Below are positions 43,126 through 51,305 of a stretch of 64,000 nt of DNA, piece after piece. The translations under genes and the position numbers were made by a program. The notes below the pieces were generated by a model. The model was not told the origin of the DNA. It saw only the letters and a program-made list of their open reading frames with translations, and ran no database searches. Within the stretch, counting starts at the first letter, position 1. Every line of letters begins with the position of its first letter. Origin of the DNA: UBA2040 sp002384725 (GTDB taxonomy: Bacteria; Bacteroidota; Bacteroidia; Flavobacteriales_D; Crocinitomicaceae). The DNA lies in assembly GCA_963926475.1 (NCBI GenBank), contig CAWUXE010000007.1, forward strand, positions 186,001 through 250,000, read 5' to 3'.

Positions 43126-45363
43126 TTAAGCTTCTAACTTATTCCCCAAAGCATTATCATAAATCTCTTTCGCTTTTTGAATGAATCCATAAGACTCACC
43201 ATTCACGTTCAATTTACCTTTGGTAACGTGACCTAACAACGTGCAGTTCACACCTTTATCCAAAATGTACTCGATGAAATCTTCTTCGCTATCTTCGTTT
43301 ACAGTAACTAGTGCTCTACCCTGACCTTCTCCGAACAAAAACGCATCCAAACGAATTTCTGCATCGGACTCTACATCGAATCCTAACTCACCAGGAGCAG
43401 CCATTTCAAATAAAGTGATGAACAATCCCCCATCAGCAACATCATGAACAGCGTTGACCAATTCTTCTTGAATCAATCCACTAATCATTCCGTGTAAAGC
43501 GAACTCTTTTTCCAAATCGAAATAAGGAGCAGGAGATTCTTTCACACCGTGATAACTTGCCAAATATTCTGAAGAAGAAATGTCATTTTTGTACTCACCC
43601 AAAAGGAAAATCAAATCGCCTTTTTCTTTAAAATTAAGCGACATTACTTTGTCTTTATCTTCCAAAATACCGATCATTCCTATTGTCGGTGTTGGGAAAA
43701 CGGGGACCTCTACTCCATCAATTGAGGTTTGGTTGTAGAAAGAAACATTTCCTCCCGTTACTGGCGTTCCATATTTCAAACATGCCGCTGACATTCCTTT
43801 GATCGCACCAACAAACTGCCAGTAACTTTCCGGATTGTAAGGGTTTCCAAAATTCAAACAGTTTGTAATTGCAGAAGGCACTCCACCTGAACAAACTATA
43901 TTTCTTGCCGCTTCAGAAACCGCAATCATAGTTCCTATTTCAGGATCTGCATGCACGTAACGCGAATTACAATCCACCGTCATCGCCAAAGCTTTGTTCG
44001 TTCCTTTGATATTCACGATCGCAGCATCCGACGGACGGTTAGTCGTCATCGTTCGAGTGCCCACCATTGAATCGTATTGCTCATAAACCCATCGTTTCGA
44101 CGCAATATTCGGATGACCAAGCAAGGCTTTCGCCACTTTAACCATATCCGTTGGCTCATGAACTTGATCGATATTAAATTTCTTGTATTCTTGGTAATAA
44201 GCTGGCTCTGAATATTCTCTTTCATAAACAGGTGCACCACCTCCTAGTACTAGTGATTCTGCAGGAACATCTCCAACTAATTCTCCATTCATGAAATAAC
44301 GAACTCGGTCAGAATCAGTAACTACACCAATTTCTTCGGCATGTAAATCCCATTTATCGAAAATGCGTTTTACAACTGCCTCTTCGCCTTTCTTTACTAC
44401 CACCAACATACGTTCTTGTGATTCAGACAAAAGGATTTCATACGGCAACATATTCTCTTGACGTGTTGGCACTTTATCCAAATGAACATCCATTCCAACA
44501 TTTCCACCAGCACTCATTTCACAAGATGAACACGTAATTCCTGCTGCACCCATGTCTTGCATTCCTGCAACGGCGTCGGTTGTCAATAATTCCATTGTCG
44601 CTTCAAGAAGTAGTTTTTCCATAAATGGATCTCCAACTTGAACAGAAGGTAAATCGTCTGCCGATTCTGCCGTAATATCTTTTGAGGCGAAAGCCGCTCC
44701 TGCAATTCCATCTTTCCCTGTCGATGAACCAACAATGAAAACTGGATTTCCTGGACCTTTTGATTTCGCTGAAATAATCTTTTTTGAATCTATGATACCT
44801 GCTGAAAAGGCATTTACCAGAGGATTCGTATTGTAGGAATCATCGAAGAATACTTCTCCACCTACGATCGGAATACCGAAAGCGTTTCCATAATCACCAA
44901 TTCCTTTCACTACACCTTTCACCAACCATTTCGTACGGTCTCTTTCGATGTTTCCGAAACGAAGTGAATTCAATTGGGCAATCGGACGAGCACCCATGGT
45001 AAAGATATCACGGTTGATCCCCCCAACACCAGTTGCCGCACCTTGATATGGCTCCAAAGCACTGGGGTGATTGTGAGATTCTATTTTAAAAGCACATCCT
45101 AAACCATCGCCAATATCCACCAATCCAGCATTTTCTTCACCGGCTTTCACCAACATGTGAGGACCATCTTTTGGTAATTTTTTCAACCAATGAATGGAGT
45201 TTTTATACGAACAATGCTCCGACCACATTACTGAATAAACAGCTGTTTCTGTAAAATTCGGGGTTCTCCCCAATATCTTTTTTATCTCGCCAAATTCCTC
45301 CGGACGAAGTCCCAATTCAACTGCTTGTTCAAGTGTAGCTTCCGCTTGCAAAGTGCTTTCCAT
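43126..45363 (-). CDS. purL: Phosphoribosylformylglycinamidine synthase subunit PurL (small form)
   Basis: 745 residues from the ATG at 45363 (MESTLQAEATLEQAVELGL); an in-frame ATG at 45396 would add 11 unlike residues. Seen: YSVMWSEHCSYKNSIHWL, FKIESHNHPSALEPYQGAAT, GVGGINRDIFTMGARPIA, DMGAAGITCSSCEM and VHDVADGGL, in the order of the AIR-synthetase-like halves. The length fits the small PurL that works with separate PurQ and PurS; neither is in the window. It makes FGAM from FGAR and ATP in purine synthesis. Confidence 0.95.
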   Translation of the reverse strand: MESTLQAEATLEQAVELGLRPEEFGEIKKILGRTPNFTETAVYSVMWSEHCSYKNSIHWLKKLPKDGPHMLVKAGEENAGLVDIGDGLGCAFKIESHNHPSALEPYQGAATGVGGINRDIFTMGARPIAQLNSLRFGNIERDRTKWLVKGVVKGIGDYGNAFGIPIVGGEVFFDDSYNTNPLVNAFSAGIIDSKKIISAKSKGPGNPVFIVGSSTGKDGIAGAAFASKDITAESADDLPSVQVGDPFMEKLLLEATMELLTTDAVAGMQDMGAAGITCSSCEMSAGGNVGMDVHLDKVPTRQENMLPYEILLSESQERMLVVVKKGEEAVVKRIFDKWDLHAEEIGVVTDSDRVRYFMNGELVGDVPAESLVLGGGAPVYEREYSEPAYYQEYKKFNIDQVHEPTDMVKVAKALLGHPNIASKRWVYEQYDSMVGTRTMTTNRPSDAAIVNIKGTNKALAMTVDCNSRYVHADPEIGTMIAVSEAARNIVCSGGVPSAITNCLNFGNPYNPESYWQFVGAIKGMSAACLKYGTPVTGGNVSFYNQTSIDGVEVPVFPTPTIGMIGILEDKDKVMSLNFKEKGDLIFLLGEYKNDISSSEYLASYHGVKESPAPYFDLEKEFALHGMISGLIQEELVNAVHDVADGGLFITLFEMAAPGELGFDVESDAEIRLDAFLFGEGQGRALVTVNEDSEEDFIEYILDKGVNCTLLGHVTKGKLNVNGESYGFIQKAKEIYDNALGNKLEA

Positions 45364-45659
45364 ATAGATTGTGTAATGAATTACAAAATTAATCAAATTA
45401 TTCGTGATGAGCCGGGTGCACTATTCACTATAAATGCAAGTTTTTCACATATTGGAAAGTGAATTTTCAACATGAAGAAATGAAGGGATTGAGAAAAATA
45501 AGCTGTAATCTATTAAACGTCGGGCCTTATATTTATTCGTAAAGTCCTTATTATCTTAATTTCTTAATGTTTCCTTTTTACAACGCTTAACCAAAAAACC
45601 ATCTCTACTTTTCAAATCTTTCCTTAACTTTGCTCCTCAAATTTGATAGAAGAAATACT
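45364..45659. other. 296-nt divergent region between purL and lpdA
   Basis: AT-rich, holding promoter elements for the two divergent genes: TAACTTTG (45625-45632) for lpdA, and on the minus strand a TAATTTTG near 45381-45390 for purL. I found no riboswitch-like hairpin set and no gene. Confidence 0.5.
45625..45632 (+). promoter_or_regulatory. -7 promoter element (TAACTTTG) of lpdA
   Basis: Matches TAnnTTTG, 27 nt before the ATG at 45660. No clear TTG -33 at the right distance. Confidence 0.4.
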
Positions 45660-47051
45660 ATGAATTACGATATTATTGTTGTTGGAAGTGGCCCTGGAGG
45701 ATACGTTACAGCTATCCGTGCATCTCAATTGGGATTGAAAACGGCCGTTGTTGAAAAAGAAAACTTGGGCGGAGTTTGTTTGAATTGGGGATGTATCCCG
45801 ACAAAAGCTCTTTTGAAAAGCGCCAATGTTTTTGAATACATCAACCATGCAGCGGACTATGGAATTTCTGTGAAAGATGCAAAAGTTGATTTCGACGGAA
45901 TGGTATCGCGCAGCCGCGGTGTTGCTGACGGAATGAGTAAAGGCGTTCAATTCTTGATGAAGAAAAACAAGATCGACGTTCTTATGGGAACGGGTGTTGT
46001 TCAAAAAGGAAAGAAAGTTGCAGTTACAGATGCTGACGGTAAAACAACTGAATATACCGCTGACAAAGGATTGATTATTGCTACCGGTGCAAGAAGTCGT
46101 CAGTTGCCTAATCTTACTCAAGATGGTAAAAAAGTAATCGGTTACCGTGAAGCTATGACGATGAAAACGCAACCGAAGAAAATGGTTGTTGTTGGGTCAG
46201 GAGCTATTGGTGTTGAGTTTGCTTATTTCTACAATTCAATCGGAACAGAAGTAACTGTTGTTGAATACATGGATCGAATCGTTCCTGTTGAAGACACAGA
46301 GGTTTCAAAACAATTGGAAAAATCGTTCAAAAAATCAGGAATTTCTGTCATGACAAGTTCATCAGTTGAAAGTGTTGATACATCAGGAAAAGGATGTAAA
46401 GTGAAAGTGAAAACGGCAAAAGGTGAAGAAACTATCGAATGTGACATCGTACTTTCTGCTGTTGGAATTGAAGCAAATATTTCAAACATCGGATTGGAAG
46501 ATGTTGGCATCGTTACAGATAAAGGAAGAATCTTAGTGAATGATTTTTACCAAACGAATATCCCAGGATATTATGCTATTGGTGATGTTATTCCTGGACC
46601 AGCTTTGGCACACGTTGCTTCTGCAGAAGGAATTATTTGTGTAGAAAAAATCGCTGGAACAAACCCAGATACTTTGGATTACGGTAACATCCCAGGATGT
46701 ACGTACTGTTCTCCTGAAATTTCTTCCGTTGGAATGACAGAAGATCAAGCAAAAGAAAAAGGATTGAAAATTAAAATTGGTAAATTTCCTTTCTCTGCTT
46801 CTGGAAAAGCAAGTGCTGCTGGAGCGAAAGATGGATTTGTGAAATTAATTTTCGACGAACAATACGGAGAATTACTTGGAGCACACATGATTGGAGCCAA
46901 CGTAACGGAAATGATTGCTGAAATCGTTGCCATCCGCAAACTAGAAACAACAGGTCACGAATTGATCAAAACAGTTCATCCTCACCCTACAATGTCTGAA
47001 GCTATTATGGAAGCGGCAGCAGCGGCGTATGGCGAAGTGATTCACCTATAG
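45660..47051 (+). CDS. lpdA: Dihydrolipoyl dehydrogenase
   Basis: 463 residues, the E3 component of 2-oxoacid dehydrogenases and glycine cleavage. FAD loop VVGSGPGGYVTAIRASQLG at 6-24; the redox disulfide GGVCLNWGCIPTK (two cysteines five apart); NAD loop MVVVGSGAIGVEFAYF near 183; ending with VHPHPTMSEAIMEAAAAAYG, which carries the catalytic His-Glu pair. It is a single gene with its own terminator; the E1 and E2 genes are elsewhere. Confidence 0.96.
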   Translation: MNYDIIVVGSGPGGYVTAIRASQLGLKTAVVEKENLGGVCLNWGCIPTKALLKSANVFEYINHAADYGISVKDAKVDFDGMVSRSRGVADGMSKGVQFLMKKNKIDVLMGTGVVQKGKKVAVTDADGKTTEYTADKGLIIATGARSRQLPNLTQDGKKVIGYREAMTMKTQPKKMVVVGSGAIGVEFAYFYNSIGTEVTVVEYMDRIVPVEDTEVSKQLEKSFKKSGISVMTSSSVESVDTSGKGCKVKVKTAKGEETIECDIVLSAVGIEANISNIGLEDVGIVTDKGRILVNDFYQTNIPGYYAIGDVIPGPALAHVASAEGIICVEKIAGTNPDTLDYGNIPGCTYCSPEISSVGMTEDQAKEKGLKIKIGKFPFSASGKASAAGAKDGFVKLIFDEQYGELLGAHMIGANVTEMIAEIVAIRKLETTGHELIKTVHPHPTMSEAIMEAAAAAYGEVIHL

Positions 47052-47070
47052 AAAAATTAAAGCTAATTTA

Positions 47071-47103
47071 AAACCGAGTTTCTTTATGTTACTCGGTTTT
47101 TTT
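47071..47103 (+). terminator. Rho-independent terminator of lpdA
   Basis: Stem AAACCGAGT / ACTCGGTTT with an 11-nt loop and a run of seven T. It ends exactly where the GT87 gene can start (ATG 47104). Confidence 0.85.
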
Positions 47104-48345
47104 ATGAAAAAATCAATCATCAAGACGATGGAAGGAAAGGAAAAACAAAATTTTCTCGGTTACCTAAAATCGAATCCGCCGTTCGGGTATTTCTTGCTTC
47201 TTGTTCTTCTCTTTTTTGCAGCTCAAATGATTACCGAGTTGAGTATAGGTAAATTTGAGCTCAACGATTTTAGAGTATACTATTCGGCAGCAGATAATTT
47301 TTGGAAAAGTGAGCCTGTTTATGGTGTTCCCTTCGGTTTAGAAACGGGTTATTTTAAATATTCTCCTGTCGTGTTGCTCCTTTTTAGTCCTTTCACCCTA
47401 TTCCCTTTTGAATTGGCTGGAGCGATCTACTATAGTCTTAACCTAGTTTTAATTGCTTTTCTCTTTTATCATTATTTTAAATTAATCCAAGAGAATTTTT
47501 CGTTGGCTCGAAAACACAATTTAGTTTTCCTCCTCCTACTTCAATACAGTTTTGTAGGCCATTTCTTACGCGAACTTCACCTGGGCAACACCAATTTACT
47601 GCTCTTGTTTTTTGTCGTCATACTGTTGCGTTTTACCCTTAAAAACAAGTTTGTAATTAGTGGGTTGCTGTTGGCCATATTGATGCTTTTCAAACCGTAT
47701 TTGGCCGTTCTGATTCTACCTCTTTTCCTAGCCAAACAATTTAAAGTCTTGCGTTACGGATTTATTTTCACTGTTGGATTAGTTTTATTTTCTCTCGTGT
47801 TTTTCGGGTTTTCGACAGGTTTCTATTTACATGTGGATTGGGTGAAATCGATGAAGGATCATTCGGATTTCTTGTCCAGTAACAATACTATTTTTCATAT
47901 TTTTGATAGAATATTTCATACTGATTCGCCCAACCAAATTGGGCTTCCGATGTACGCTGTGTTTTCAGTTATTCTATTTTCCGTATTTCGTTTTACCCAT
48001 TTCTTCAAAAAATTCAATCTCAATCAACAACTGCTCCTGTTCTCCTTTTTATTATTGGCCTTGTTGCCTAATTTTTTGGTCACAGACACCGAACACTTCT
48101 TGTTTTCATTTGGTCTGATTTCTTATTTATGCCTTTACTTGTTCGAAAAAAGAAAAATATGGCCCTGGTTCATTTACATCTTGCTCATCATTTTCTATTT
48201 GGGAGAAGCGAACCTTTTTCTGCCGAAAAACATCGCTGTAGAAATTAAACTCTTTGGCACTTTGGGTATTGCGAACCTTCTATTGGTAGGATGGGCCGTT
48301 TGGGCAATCCTTTCAACGCAGGATAAAAAAAGTAAACTTTTTTAA
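47104..48345 (+). CDS. GT87 (DUF2029) family membrane glycosyltransferase-like protein
   Basis: 413 residues from ATG 47104; ATG 47128 is possible. About ten hydrophobic helices. The acidic motif of GT-C enzymes is probably ELNDFRVYYSAADNF near residue 50, followed by YFKYSPVVLLLFSPFTLFPF and ELHLGNTNLLLLFFVV, typical of the DUF2029 group that includes mycobacterial polyprenol-phosphate mannosyltransferases. The donor is likely a polyprenyl-phosphate sugar; the acceptor is unknown. The start lies immediately after the lpdA terminator. Confidence 0.8.
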   Translation: MKKSIIKTMEGKEKQNFLGYLKSNPPFGYFLLLVLLFFAAQMITELSIGKFELNDFRVYYSAADNFWKSEPVYGVPFGLETGYFKYSPVVLLLFSPFTLFPFELAGAIYYSLNLVLIAFLFYHYFKLIQENFSLARKHNLVFLLLLQYSFVGHFLRELHLGNTNLLLLFFVVILLRFTLKNKFVISGLLLAILMLFKPYLAVLILPLFLAKQFKVLRYGFIFTVGLVLFSLVFFGFSTGFYLHVDWVKSMKDHSDFLSSNNTIFHIFDRIFHTDSPNQIGLPMYAVFSVILFSVFRFTHFFKKFNLNQQLLLFSFLLLALLPNFLVTDTEHFLFSFGLISYLCLYLFEKRKIWPWFIYILLIIFYLGEANLFLPKNIAVEIKLFGTLGIANLLLVGWAVWAILSTQDKKSKLF

Positions 48346-48421
48346 ACATTTCAACTTACTAAATCTCACATAATTTGTTACTTTTTTGGTCTTAGTCGTT
48401 ATACTTCGAAAACGACCCATT

Positions 48422-49954
48422 ATGAAGGTAAATCTACTTCTAGCAAAACGAATATTTCGCTACTTTTTATTCGCTTCGCTATTCTTTTCTAGCTCATTTT
48501 TGTGGAGTCAAGATTGCAAAACAAACATTAATATTCAATTGGAAAACATCGCTGGAGGAGTTTACAGCAACGAAGAAGTTGTGTTTACAAAAATAGGTGC
48601 AACGGATAATGTAACAAGTAAAAGTGACTATAAAGGAATCGCTACGGCTAGTTTAGATTGCGGCAGTCGATACAAAGTGAACATCGAAAATCACACACGA
48701 AAACAGGAAATTAGAACGCCGGAACGAGCAGGAATGACGGCAATGTTTACCTATACCTATAATCATGACATGGTTGCTTCGGATAAGAGATTTGCTATGT
48801 CAGAGATTCAAAAAGTAGAGTTAGAAGTAGAAATAAAACTTTTACCTGATACTACCTTTGTGAAAAACTCGATAATGACTCGACCACGAAACATAACTAA
48901 TTACACCGCTTTTAAATTTGAAGTGAAAAGTTTAGATTACACATCTTTAGTGGACGAAACAGTTATTTTCACAGGCAAAAACAGAAATAAATCATTCAAG
49001 GGAACAACGAACGATCGGGGAATTTTGATAGTTTATCTTCCTAAAGGAGACGAATATAGTATCAATTTCTTGTACAATAAAAACTTTGCCATGAAGGACA
49101 TTCCGTTTAGCAAAGGAACATCACAGGCTTCATCAAATATTCAGTATATCGGAACCAAAGAAATTCTTCGCCGAAAAAAAATAGAAGAAGATAGAATTAA
49201 AGCCATCGAAGAGCAACTGGCAAGAGAGAAAAAGGAATTCGAAGATTGGTGTAAAAAAGAAAAAATTTCGTTTGAGGAAGGTCACAAAAGAAGACTCGAA
49301 GCTTCGATGCGAAATGTGGGGACAACCGATTTAGTTGTGGATAAAGTTCTTAGTCGAAACAATTGGTCTCAAAAATTAATCGTTTGCGATGTTACCGGAA
49401 GCATGAATCCATATGTTCAGCAGCTTTTGACATGGTATCAACTCAATATCGTAAAAGAAAAGAATCTTCAATTTGTGTTTTTTAATGATGGTGACAACAA
49501 AAGTACCAGTATGAAAAAAATTGGGGAGACAGGAGGAATTTATTACCAAAACAAGCCAAGCATCGAGGAATTGGTGAACAAGGTGAGTTTCGTTCAAGGA
49601 AAAGGCGGCGGTGGCGATGGTCCGGAAAATAATATGGAAGCACTGATCAAAGGTGTGGGCATGGCCGATCCATATAAAGAATTAGTAATGGTAGCGGATA
49701 ATCATGCCCCGGTAAAAGATTTAGAATTATTAACCAGTTTTTCCAGTCCAGTTCATATTATTTTGTGTGGAGCATCAGGTGGATTCATTCACCCAGATTA
49801 TTTACAGATTGCATGGAAAACCAAGGGGAGTATTCATACCATCGAGGAAGATATTGTAAAAATTGCTTCCATGTTGGAAGGGGAAACCATTCAAATCATG
49901 GGTAGAAAATTCAAGATAATGGGTGGAGAATTTATTCAGGTTAGTGGATCATAA
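48422..49954 (+). CDS. Exported VWA-like protein with MIDAS-type motif
   Basis: 510 residues. Signal peptide FRYFLFASLFFSSSFLWS (mature start near QDCKTN). Residues about 25-235 form two beta-rich repeats, perhaps immunoglobulin-like; 240-295 is a charged helix (IEEDRIKAIEEQLAREKKEF); 315-500 is a von Willebrand A-like fold with LIVCDVTGSMNPYVQQLL, where DVTGSM (D323) is the metal-ion-dependent adhesion motif (usual form DxSxS; here Thr and Ser). KGGGGDGPENNMEALIKGV is a second conserved loop. No transmembrane anchor or sorting domain was seen. Partner unknown. Confidence 0.75.
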   Translation: MKVNLLLAKRIFRYFLFASLFFSSSFLWSQDCKTNINIQLENIAGGVYSNEEVVFTKIGATDNVTSKSDYKGIATASLDCGSRYKVNIENHTRKQEIRTPERAGMTAMFTYTYNHDMVASDKRFAMSEIQKVELEVEIKLLPDTTFVKNSIMTRPRNITNYTAFKFEVKSLDYTSLVDETVIFTGKNRNKSFKGTTNDRGILIVYLPKGDEYSINFLYNKNFAMKDIPFSKGTSQASSNIQYIGTKEILRRKKIEEDRIKAIEEQLAREKKEFEDWCKKEKISFEEGHKRRLEASMRNVGTTDLVVDKVLSRNNWSQKLIVCDVTGSMNPYVQQLLTWYQLNIVKEKNLQFVFFNDGDNKSTSMKKIGETGGIYYQNKPSIEELVNKVSFVQGKGGGGDGPENNMEALIKGVGMADPYKELVMVADNHAPVKDLELLTSFSSPVHIILCGASGGFIHPDYLQIAWKTKGSIHTIEEDIVKIASMLEGETIQIMGRKFKIMGGEFIQVSGS

Positions 49955-49977
49955 AAACGAATAATTGTTCGATATAA

Positions 49978-50026
49978 AAAATGACGGGGCGTCCCGATAG
50001 CTATCGGATTTCGCCCCGTCATTTTC
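49978..50026. terminator. Bidirectional terminator with 14-bp palindromic tip
   Basis: Stem AAAATGACGGGGCG / CGCCCCGTCATTTT (with one base inside) enclosing CCGATAGCTATCGG, a perfect 14-bp palindrome. It sits 24 nt after the VWA-like gene and 17 nt after the convergent methyltransferase gene. A-run and T-run on both strands. Confidence 0.85.
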
Positions 50027-50042
50027 ATCAATTTTTCGTCAA

Positions 50043-51254
50043 CTATTTCTTCTTGAATTCCTCCTTCAAATTCCCGTCATCATCGTACCGGTCCTTTTTA
50101 GATCCTGCATAAATTTCAAATTTTCGGAAACTACATTCCAAATCTCCGTTGTACAAACGTAATTTTCGAGTCGGACGTAATCCAACATTCTTAAACCCTT
50201 CTTCGCTTGCTGAAATTATCCAACAGGTATAACCTTTCATTTCTGTTTTCATCCAATCACCAAGTGCACTGTACATTTCTGGAATTTCAGTTCCCATTCG
50301 CTCACCATATGGCGGATTCGAAATCATGATTCCACTTTCTGACGGTTTCTTCGTATCGGCGAAATCGTCGTTTCCTACCTCGATAAATCGACCGATAGGC
50401 AAACCACGTAGATTTCTTTTTGCCTTCAACATCATTTCTGATGACAAATCACTTCCTGTTATTTTACAAGGCAACTCGCTGCATCTTTTATTCGCTGACT
50501 CATAAATTTCATCCCACACTTCAGGTTGGAAATTTTTAAAGTTCTTGAATGCATAATGATGTCGCTCAATATTAGATGGAATATTTGCTGCCATTAATCC
50601 AGCCTCGATCAAAATCGTTCCGGAACCACAAAATGGATCGTACAAGTCTGTTTTCTTATCCCATCCGGTCATTCTAATCAAGCCAGCTGCAACCACTTCG
50701 TTGATAGGTGCTTCGCCAATCGACTCTCTATAACCGCGCTGAAATAAAGGAAGCCCTGATGAATTAAGTGAAATTATACATTCGTTTTCTTGAATATACA
50801 AGTCAAACATCACTTGCGGAGTTTTAACATTCACATCTGGTCTGTCCCAACCTTCGTCTCTAAATTTATCAACGATGGCATCTTTCAACAAAAAGTGAGG
50901 ATACTGCGAATGGCGGAAAAGTTTGGAAAAAACCGCCCCTTTTACCGCAAAAGTCATGTTGTTGTCAAAATACTGCGTCCAATCAATTTTAAACGCCTTC
51001 TTGTATAAATCCTGTTCGTCTTTGATCCTAAATTTCGCGATTTGCACCAATACCGAAACCGCACATCGCACATGTAAATTCATGAAGTAAACATCTCTCC
51101 ATGAACCTATTGTCTGCACAGCTCTGTTCAAGATTACTATATCAGAGAACCCAAGTTCTTCCAGTTCTTCTTTCAAAACTTGCTCTAAACCGTAAAATGT
51201 TTTGAGCGTGATAATAAGTTCCTCTTCTTTTTCGTTATGTTTTGATGCCGTCAT
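50043..51254 (-). CDS. THUMP-domain rRNA methyltransferase (RlmL N-terminal half-like)
   Basis: 403 residues. A THUMP-type RNA-binding region covers about residues 10-165. The Rossmann methyltransferase domain then has DLYDPFCGSGTILIEAGL (SAM loop), ITGSDLSSEMMLKAKRNL and MISNPPYGERMG, the NPPY motif of N2-guanine or N6-adenine methyltransferases. This matches the 23S rRNA m2G2445 half of E. coli RlmL. The second half of RlmL is absent. The C-terminal tail is short and charged (DRYDDDGNLKEEF). Confidence 0.88.
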   Translation of the reverse strand: MTASKHNEKEEELIITLKTFYGLEQVLKEELEELGFSDIVILNRAVQTIGSWRDVYFMNLHVRCAVSVLVQIAKFRIKDEQDLYKKAFKIDWTQYFDNNMTFAVKGAVFSKLFRHSQYPHFLLKDAIVDKFRDEGWDRPDVNVKTPQVMFDLYIQENECIISLNSSGLPLFQRGYRESIGEAPINEVVAAGLIRMTGWDKKTDLYDPFCGSGTILIEAGLMAANIPSNIERHHYAFKNFKNFQPEVWDEIYESANKRCSELPCKITGSDLSSEMMLKAKRNLRGLPIGRFIEVGNDDFADTKKPSESGIMISNPPYGERMGTEIPEMYSALGDWMKTEMKGYTCWIISASEEGFKNVGLRPTRKLRLYNGDLECSFRKFEIYAGSKKDRYDDDGNLKEEFKKK

Positions 51255-51261
51255 CTATATT

Positions 51262-51290
51262 TTGATTAATCGCAAATCCTTGTAATTTTG
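51262..51290 (+). promoter_or_regulatory. Consensus promoter of the patatin-barrel gene
   Basis: TTG (51262-51264), 18 nt, then TAATTTTG (51283-51290). A full match to TTG-N17-20-TAnnTTTG. Transcription would start near 51297, so a translation start at the TTG 51306 leaves about nine nt of leader. Confidence 0.7.
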
Positions 51291-51305
51291 TACAAAAGAA
51301 CGCAT

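Noticed and set aside
45364..45659. A purine riboswitch before purL
   Set aside because: No three-way junction-like pairing or conserved purine core was seen.
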